Below are positions 58,641 through 64,000 of a stretch of DNA of 64,000 nucleotides, piece by piece; position 1 is the stretch's first letter; each line of letters starts with the position of its first letter. Made by a program: the position numbers and the translations under genes. This DNA comes from Microbacterium schleiferi. Lineage in GTDB: Bacteria; Actinomycetota; Actinomycetes; Actinomycetales; Microbacteriaceae. The notes under the pieces are model-generated. The model had not been told where the DNA came from, made no database searches, and saw only the letters and a program-made list of their open reading frames with translations. The DNA lies in NCBI RefSeq assembly GCF_020781975.1, contig NZ_JAJGNI010000008.1, positions 62,001 to 126,000 on the forward strand. Direction: 5' to 3'.

Positions 58641-60713
58641 TCAGGCGTCGATGCGTTCGCGGGCGAGCCGGTCGGACGACTCGATCAGGAACTCGCGTCG
58701 CGGTGCGACGTCATTACCCATGAGCAGTTCGAAAACGGATGCCACAGCCTCCGCATCCTGGACGCGAACCCGACGCAGAGTGCGACCCGCGCGATCCATC
58801 GTCGTGGTCGCGAGCTGCTCGGCATCCATCTCACCAAGACCCTTGTAGCGCTGGATGGGCTCCTGCCACGTACGGCCGGCCTTCGTGAGGCGGTTCAGCA
58901 GGGCATGAAGCTCCGCCTCGCTGTACGTGTAGAGCGTCTCGTTGGGTTTGGACCCCGGATGCTTCACGACGACGCGGTGAAGCGGCGGAACGGCGGCGAA
59001 CACCCGTCCTTCTTCGATCAGTGGTCGCATGTAACGGAAGAAGAGGGTGAGCAGCAGCGTACGAATGTGGGCGCCGTCAACATCGGCGTCGCTCATCAGG
59101 ATCACCTTGCCGTAGCGCGCGGTGCTGATGTCGAACGACCGACCTGAACCGGCACCGATGACCTGGATGATCGACGCGCACTCCGCGTTCGAGAGCATGT
59201 CGCTGATCGACGCTTTCTGAACGTTGAGGATCTTTCCGCGGATCGGGAGCAGCGCCTGATACTCGCTGTTGCGCGCGAGCTTGGCGGTACCGAGCGCCGA
59301 GTCACCCTCGACGATGAAAAGCTCGGAATCGGCAACGTCGTTCGAGCGACAGTCGACAAGCTTCGCGGGAAGGGACGACGACTCCAGCGCATTCTTGCGT
59401 CGCTGGGTCTCTTTGTGTGCGCGCGCGGAGATGCGCGCCTTCATCTCAGCGACGACCTTGTCGAGCAGCAGCGAGGTCTGCGCCTTGTCGTCACGTTTGG
59501 ACGAGGAGAATCGCGCAGCAAGTTCCCGGGCAACCACGGTCGAGACGATCTGGCGGACGGCAGGGGTGCCCAGAACCTCCTTCGTCTGTCCCTCGAACTG
59601 CGGCTCGGGGAGTCTCACCGTGAGCACGACAGTGAGGCCTGCCAAGATGTCGTCTTTATCGAGCTTGTCGTTGCCGACCTTCAGCCGACGTGCATTCTGC
59701 TCGACCTGCGTGCGGATCACCTTCATGAGGCCGGCCTCGAACCCCTGCTGGTGCGTGCCGCCCTTCGGGGTAGCGATGATGTTCACGAACGAGCGCATCG
59801 TGGTCTCGTAGCCGGTCCCCCACCGCACCGCGACGTCGACCTCACACGTCCTCTCCAGCTCCGTCGGCACCATGGCCCCGGATGCCTGCAGTACCGGCAC
59901 GGTCTCGGTAAAGGTACCCGTGCCCTGCAGCCGCCAGGTGTCGGTGACCGCGGCGTCCGGAGCGAGGAACTCCGCGAACTCCGAAATCCCACCGTCGAAG
60001 CGGTACTCCGTCGTGAGCGGCGCCTCGGGGTCACGTTCGTCGGTGATCGTGATCGACAGGCCCGGTACGAGGAAGGCCGTCTGCCTGGCCCGCTGCTGTA
60101 GGTCTTCGAGCGAGAAGGATGCGTCGCGCGTGAAAATCTGCCGATCGGCCCAGTAGCGGATGCGTGTTCCGGTGACGCCCTTCGGAGCCCTGCCGACCAC
60201 GCGAAGGGTCGAGCTCTTCTCGAACGGTGTGAAGGCGGAGTCCGGCGTGGGGCCCGCGAACTCGCCCGGTTCACCCCGGTGGAACGACATCGCCCAGGTC
60301 TTGCCGCCGCGGTCTACCTCGACATCCAGACGCTCCGACAGGGCATTGACGACTGACGCCCCGACGCCGTGCAGACCGCCCGACGCACTGTACGAACCGG
60401 ACCCGAACTTTCCGCCGGCGTGCAGCTTCGTGAACACGACCTCGACGCCGGACAGTCCCGTGCGAGGCTCGATGTCGACGGGGATGCCGCGGGCTCGATC
60501 TCGCACTTCGACGCTCCCGTCGGCGTACAGCACGATCTCGATCGTCGAGCCGTGGCCGGCCAGCGCCTCATCGACCGAGTTGTCGATGATCTCCCACAGG
60601 CAGTGCATCAGACCGCGGGAATCCGTCGATCCGATGTACATTCCGGGGCGCTTGCGCACAGCCTCCAGGCCCTCGAGCACCTGCAGATGATGGGCGGAGT
60701 ACTCGGCGGTCAC
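58641..60713 (-). CDS. parE: DNA topoisomerase IV subunit B
   Basis: ATPase subunit paired with ParC. The 690-residue protein shows RKRPGMYIGSTDSRGLMHCL, the ATP site WEIIDNSVDEALAGHG, the lid GGLHGVGASVVNALS, the TOPRIM acidic motif FIVEGDSALGTAK and the metal pair SDADVDGAHIRTLLL. The C-terminus has the PIQRYKGLGEMDAEQL motif. It converges on parC with 31 bp between the stops. Start is GTG 60713. Confidence 0.94.
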   Translation of the reverse strand: MTAEYSAHHLQVLEGLEAVRKRPGMYIGSTDSRGLMHCLWEIIDNSVDEALAGHGSTIEIVLYADGSVEVRDRARGIPVDIEPRTGLSGVEVVFTKLHAGGKFGSGSYSASGGLHGVGASVVNALSERLDVEVDRGGKTWAMSFHRGEPGEFAGPTPDSAFTPFEKSSTLRVVGRAPKGVTGTRIRYWADRQIFTRDASFSLEDLQQRARQTAFLVPGLSITITDERDPEAPLTTEYRFDGGISEFAEFLAPDAAVTDTWRLQGTGTFTETVPVLQASGAMVPTELERTCEVDVAVRWGTGYETTMRSFVNIIATPKGGTHQQGFEAGLMKVIRTQVEQNARRLKVGNDKLDKDDILAGLTVVLTVRLPEPQFEGQTKEVLGTPAVRQIVSTVVARELAARFSSSKRDDKAQTSLLLDKVVAEMKARISARAHKETQRRKNALESSSLPAKLVDCRSNDVADSELFIVEGDSALGTAKLARNSEYQALLPIRGKILNVQKASISDMLSNAECASIIQVIGAGSGRSFDISTARYGKVILMSDADVDGAHIRTLLLTLFFRYMRPLIEEGRVFAAVPPLHRVVVKHPGSKPNETLYTYSEAELHALLNRLTKAGRTWQEPIQRYKGLGEMDAEQLATTTMDRAGRTLRRVRVQDAEAVASVFELLMGNDVAPRREFLIESSDRLARERIDA

Positions 60714-60879
60714 AATCGTTCAGATTACGCGGCGTGGACAGGATCGACGGGGAGCCACGCGGCACTGGGGGCTGCCGTACGCGCTCAGCGAAATGTGACC
60801 CAATAGCGGCATACCCGAAACATCCCCGTGGTTGTATGTCATGACACCGCCAGGAGTGACGCACCGAGGAGGCATGACC

Positions 60880-61095
60880 ATGGCTACCCTTTCCCCCGCA
60901 GAGATCGACGTCATCGAGAGCCGTCTTACCGCCGCCGACCGCTGCGACTCGTGCGGCGCTCAGGCCTACATCGCCGCCGAAGTGAACGGCAGCGAGCTGC
61001 TCTTCTGCGCCCACCACGGACGCCGCTACGAAGAGAAGCTGCGCGAGGTTGCGACGAGCTGGCACGACGAGACGCACCGTCTCAGCGCTGAGTGA
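60880..61095 (+). CDS. DUF7455 small zinc-binding protein
   Basis: A 71-residue acidic protein beginning MATLSPAEIDVIESRLTAADRCDSCGA, with a CDSCG pair and a later FCAHHGRRY. Together these four Cys/His ligands look like a zinc site. GAGGAGG at 60866-60872 fits ATG 60880 rather than ATG 60874. The gene normally sits between parE and sigA in actinobacteria, as here. Function unknown. Confidence 0.9.
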   Translation: MATLSPAEIDVIESRLTAADRCDSCGAQAYIAAEVNGSELLFCAHHGRRYEEKLREVATSWHDETHRLSAE

Positions 61096-61127
61096 GCTCA
61101 GCACACGTCGAGTCCTGCACACCCTGA

Positions 61128-62144
61128 ATGGCTTCGCTTGATCCGCGGACGCGGATGCACTACCGCGCCGCGCGGGCACGACAGATCGACGTCGTGTCGC
61201 TGTGGCAACGCGCGCGCGAAACGTCACGGGAGCACGATCGCTGGACTCCTGCCGTGCTCGCCGACATGCTCTGGTCGGCGGGCGTGCGTCAGGTCGGATT
61301 CCAGGACTACGTCGACTATGACTTCGCGACCCTGACCCGCGCGGAACGGGACACCTATATGACGCATCCCGTTTCGAACGAGCTGTCACAGCGATACGAC
61401 GATCCGCGCCACCGTTCCCAGTTCCACAACAAGATCACGTTCAACGAGACGTTTGCGCCGTTTCTCCATCGCGAATGGATGACGATCACGCCCGACAACG
61501 CGGACGAGTTCCGCGATTTCGTCGAGCGCCACGGCACCGTCATCGTCAAGGAACCGGTCGGTCAAGCGGGATCCGGCGTGCACCGCTATCGGGCGGATGC
61601 CGTCACCGACTGGTCGGCGTTCCACAGGGGTCTGCTCGACCGCGGAGAGCTTCTCGCCGAAGAAGTGATCACGCAGCATCCTGACCTTGCGGCTTTCTGC
61701 CCGGGCACGGTCAACACGACCCGGGTGACGACCTTCTTCGACGGCGAACGCACACATATCCTCGCGATGGCGCAGAAGTTCGGCCGAGGACAAGTCAGCG
61801 ACCAGATGAGCTTCGGCGGCTTCTATTCGATGCTCGACGACGACGGCCGTGCGGTCGGCGCCGGATACGACTCGCACGGCAACGTGCACGAGCTGCACCC
61901 CGACACCGGACGCCGCATCTCCGACTTCACTCTGCCGATGCTCGGCGAGGTGAAGACCTTCATCGATGAGGTAGCACGTGTCGTTCCGACGGTGCGTTAC
62001 GTGGGGTGGGATGTCGTCGTGACTCCCGCCGGCCCTGTCCTCGTCGAAGGCAACTGGGCGGCAGGGGTTTATGAGAACAAGCCCAGCGTGACCGGCATCC
62101 GCACCGGCCACAAGCCCCGGTACCGGGCTGCAATCGGCTTCTGA
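61128..62144 (+). CDS. Sugar-transfer-associated ATP-grasp domain protein
   Basis: A 338-residue ATP-grasp protein. Conserved parts are WSAGVRQVGFQDYVDYDFATLT, FHNKITFNETFAPFLHREWM, the nucleotide loop GTVIVKEPVGQAGSGVHRY, CPGTVNTTRVTTFF and a C-terminal metal-binding region VGWDVVVTPAGPVLVEGNWA. This family (ATPgrasp_ST) couples ATP to ligation near cell-surface polysaccharide genes in other bacteria. Here it stands in the parE-sigA interval, so its role is unknown. Confidence 0.8.
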   Translation: MASLDPRTRMHYRAARARQIDVVSLWQRARETSREHDRWTPAVLADMLWSAGVRQVGFQDYVDYDFATLTRAERDTYMTHPVSNELSQRYDDPRHRSQFHNKITFNETFAPFLHREWMTITPDNADEFRDFVERHGTVIVKEPVGQAGSGVHRYRADAVTDWSAFHRGLLDRGELLAEEVITQHPDLAAFCPGTVNTTRVTTFFDGERTHILAMAQKFGRGQVSDQMSFGGFYSMLDDDGRAVGAGYDSHGNVHELHPDTGRRISDFTLPMLGEVKTFIDEVARVVPTVRYVGWDVVVTPAGPVLVEGNWAAGVYENKPSVTGIRTGHKPRYRAAIGF

Positions 62145-62151
62145 GAGGCGG

Positions 62152-62850
62152 CTAGACGGCGCGAACGATCCCGAGCGGCGTGGACTGGTGGCCTTGGCCC
62201 AGCGGGTTGTCGCGAAGCACAGCGAGCAGCGTCTTCTCGTCGGTCTTCGAAAGGGTCGACCCGAGGATGTTCCCGCCGAGGTCGTTGATGTCGACCACCG
62301 CGACCTCGACGCCCGGCGCCAGCAGCGTCTTCAGATGCTGAGCTACCTCTCGGGGACGCTCCGGGCCCAGCACGACGGCGCTGTTGTAGGGCGGGATGGT
62401 TCCGCTCGTCGGGCCGTCGATGGCGCGGGCACGGTCGCCGGCGATCCGGTAGAAGTCGCCGGAGCGCCCAAACGCCTTCGTGACCGCGGAGACTGCCGCC
62501 GCGAACAGGATGCGGGGTGTGCCGCACTCGCGCAGCGCCATTTCCATCGTCTCGGGCATTCCGAGTCCGATCCCGTACGGAGTTCGGGTCACGTAGCGCG
62601 CCAGGAATCGGGCCAGCTTGCGCGGCTGAATGTCCGAAACCGCGTACGAGCGGCCCTGTGTGATCGCGACGATCTTCTCGGTGACGAACAGCGTGTCGCC
62701 GGCGGCAGCGTGCTCGAGGGCGTATTCGCGGATGATGTCATCGAGATCATCGCCGGGCATGACCACCCGCGTGCGGATCGGAATCCGTCGATAGCGCGCG
62801 CCGTCGATATCGACTTCGAGCGCCTTCCCCTCGTTGGCGACGCCGGTCAT
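62152..62850 (-). CDS. CofE/FbiB-like coenzyme F420-0:L-glutamate ligase domain protein
   Basis: A 232-residue protein resembling the F420-0 gamma-glutamyl ligase (CofE) fold: [38 protein letters not shown], a basic-aromatic [21 protein letters not shown] loop and [18 protein letters not shown]. It lies four bases inside the sigA stop, the typical Microbacteriaceae location. No other F420 biosynthesis gene is in this window. The true substrate may differ from F420; moderately confident only. Confidence 0.6.
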   Translation of the reverse strand: MTGVANEGKALEVDIDGARYRRIPIRTRVVMPGDDLDDIIREYALEHAAAGDTLFVTEKIVAITQGRSYAVSDIQPRKLARFLARYVTRTPYGIGLGMPETMEMALRECGTPRILFAAAVSAVTKAFGRSGDFYRIAGDRARAIDGPTSGTIPPYNSAVVLGPERPREVAQHLKTLLAPGVEVAVVDINDLGGNILGSTLSKTDEKTLLAVLRDNPLGQGHQSTPLGIVRAV

Positions 62851-64000
62851 TCCAGATAGTCCCGCAGCGACTGCGACCGCGACGGGTGGCGAAGCTTGGC
62901 CATCGTCTTCGACTCGATTTGGCGGATCCGCTCACGGGTCACACCGAACGTGTCGCCGATCTGGTCGAGCGTCTTGGGCTGACCGTCGCCGAGTCCGAAA
63001 CGCATCCGGATGACGCCGGCCTCTCGCTCCGACAAGGAGTCGAGGAGAGACTCCAGCTGGCGCTGCAGCATCGTGAACCCGACCGCGTCGGCAGGAACAA
63101 CAGCCTCGGTGTCCTCGATGAGGTCACCGAACTCGCTGTCACCGTCCTCACCGAGTGGCGTGTGCAGCGAGATCGGCTCACGGCCATACTTCTGAACTTC
63201 GATGACCTTCTCGGGGGTCATGTCCAGTTCGCGGCTGAGCTCTTCGGGGGTGGGTTCGCGACCCAGGTCCTGCAGCATCTGACGCTGGACGCGGGCGAGC
63301 TTGTTGATGACTTCGACCATGTGTACCGGGATACGGATGGTGCGCGCCTGGTCCGCCATGGCGCGGGTGATCGCCTGACGAATCCACCACGTCGCATAGG
63401 TCGAGAATTTGAAGCCCTTGGTGTAGTCGAACTTCTCAACAGCTCGGATGAGGCCGAGGTTGCCCTCCTGGATGAGGTCGAGGAACTGCATCCCGCGACC
63501 CGTGTAGCGCTTGGCGAGCGAGACGACCAGACGCAGGTTCGCACCCAGCAGGTGGCTCTTGGCGCGCTGACCATCGCGCGCGATCCACTGCAGGTCCAAA
63601 CCGAGCTGGCTGGACTTCTCGGCGGGCGTCATGTTCGAGAGCTTCTCTTCGGCGAACAAACCCGCCTCGATCCGCATAGCGAGCTCGACCTCTTCGGCCG
63701 CATTCAGCAGCGGAACCTTACCGATCTGCTTCAGGTAGTCCTTGACCGGGTCAGCTGTCGCACCGGTGATCTGCGTTGAGTAGATCGGGACGTCATCCTC
63801 GTCGTTCGACGTGATGACGATGGCGCCGCTGGGGAGCGGCTCGGTGAACACCGGCTTGCCGGACGTTTCGTCGTCGTCCGAGTCGTCGCCGTCGTCGGAG
63901 GCATCCTTCGCGGCCGGCGCGTCGGAAGCGTCATCGGACGATTCCGAGTCCGAAGAGTCGTCATCTTCGCCCTCATCGTCGCCGTCCACGTCAGCCTCGG
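62847..64000 (-). CDS. sigA: Principal RNA polymerase sigma factor (sigma-70), 5' end outside the window
   Basis: Housekeeping sigma factor. The visible 383 residues include a very acidic N-terminal stretch, region 1.2 ([30 protein letters not shown]) and regions 2.1-2.4 ([43 protein letters not shown]). Region 3 ([17 protein letters not shown]) and region 4 ([33 protein letters not shown]) follow. The frame remains open to the right edge, so the N-terminus is missing. Confidence 0.95.
   Translation of the reverse strand, partial: EADVDGDDEGEDDDSSDSESSDDASDAPAAKDASDDGDDSDDDETSGKPVFTEPLPSGAIVITSNDEDDVPIYSTQITGATADPVKDYLKQIGKVPLLNAAEEVELAMRIEAGLFAEEKLSNMTPAEKSSQLGLDLQWIARDGQRAKSHLLGANLRLVVSLAKRYTGRGMQFLDLIQEGNLGLIRAVEKFDYTKGFKFSTYATWWIRQAITRAMADQARTIRIPVHMVEVINKLARVQRQMLQDLGREPTPEELSRELDMTPEKVIEVQKYGREPISLHTPLGEDGDSEFGDLIEDTEAVVPADAVGFTMLQRQLESLLDSLSEREAGVIRMRFGLGDGQPKTLDQIGDTFGVTRERIRQIESKTMAKLRHPSRSQSLRDYLE

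Overview
The window is high-GC, gene-dense chromosomal DNA from an actinobacterium. It most resembles Microbacteriaceae such as Microbacterium: it carries DUF3000, DUF3093, DUF3159, DUF3710, DUF4193, DUF7455 and SepH in the usual actinobacterial order, uses many GTG starts and GTGA/ATGA overlaps, and has several leaderless-looking promoters. The genus is an inference from gene content and order.

Bases 1-22434 are a core housekeeping block read mostly on the minus strand: ruvX (partial), alaS, rpsD, rarA, rel, secF-secD-yajC, ruvB-ruvA-ruvC, yebC and pdxT-pdxS. A divergent pdxR-pdxY pair and then HIT-thrS follow. These genes cover translation, Sec export, recombination, the stringent response and vitamin B6 synthesis. 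Bases 22501-27584 are accessory: a DUF262/HNH protein, a probable 2-oxoglutarate-type oxygenase of unknown role, and a MarR regulator divergent from a reductase and a VOC dioxygenase.

Bases 27663-28176 hold four tRNA genes: Gly-GCC, Cys-GCA and Val-GAC on the minus strand, and Val-CAC on the plus strand. The 3' part of tRNA-Val(CAC) is repeated exactly (43 bp) at 35507-35549. The 7.4 kb between the copies is therefore an integrated genomic island. It has decayed integrase and relaxase-like remnants at the tRNA end. Its cargo is two divergent, overlapping operons around a 28-bp operator-like palindrome (31366-31393). The minus operon encodes DUF488, a 51-residue zinc ribbon, nitronate monooxygenase and an SRPBCC protein. 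The plus operon encodes a membrane protein, a flavin reductase, a group III-like truncated hemoglobin, a Rieske ferredoxin and a three-cysteine HTH regulator, followed by glutamate dehydrogenase. I read this as a nitric oxide / nitro-compound detoxification cassette with its own electron-transfer chain and sensor. It is the most novel-looking system in the window.

Bases 35561-64000 return to the core: a PemK-like protein, amt with a GlnR-like site, zapE, DUF3000-rnd, fadA-fadB, dxs, acnA, DUF3159-DUF3710-dut, DUF3093, DUF4193, sepH, a phosphodiesterase-type enzyme, convergent parC/parE, DUF7455, an ATP-grasp protein, a CofE-like protein and sigA (5' end outside the window). No gene-free stretch exceeds about 300 bp. 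The larger gaps (35291-35506, 53678-53887) show no gene I can support. No CRISPR array, rRNA or intact insertion sequence was seen.
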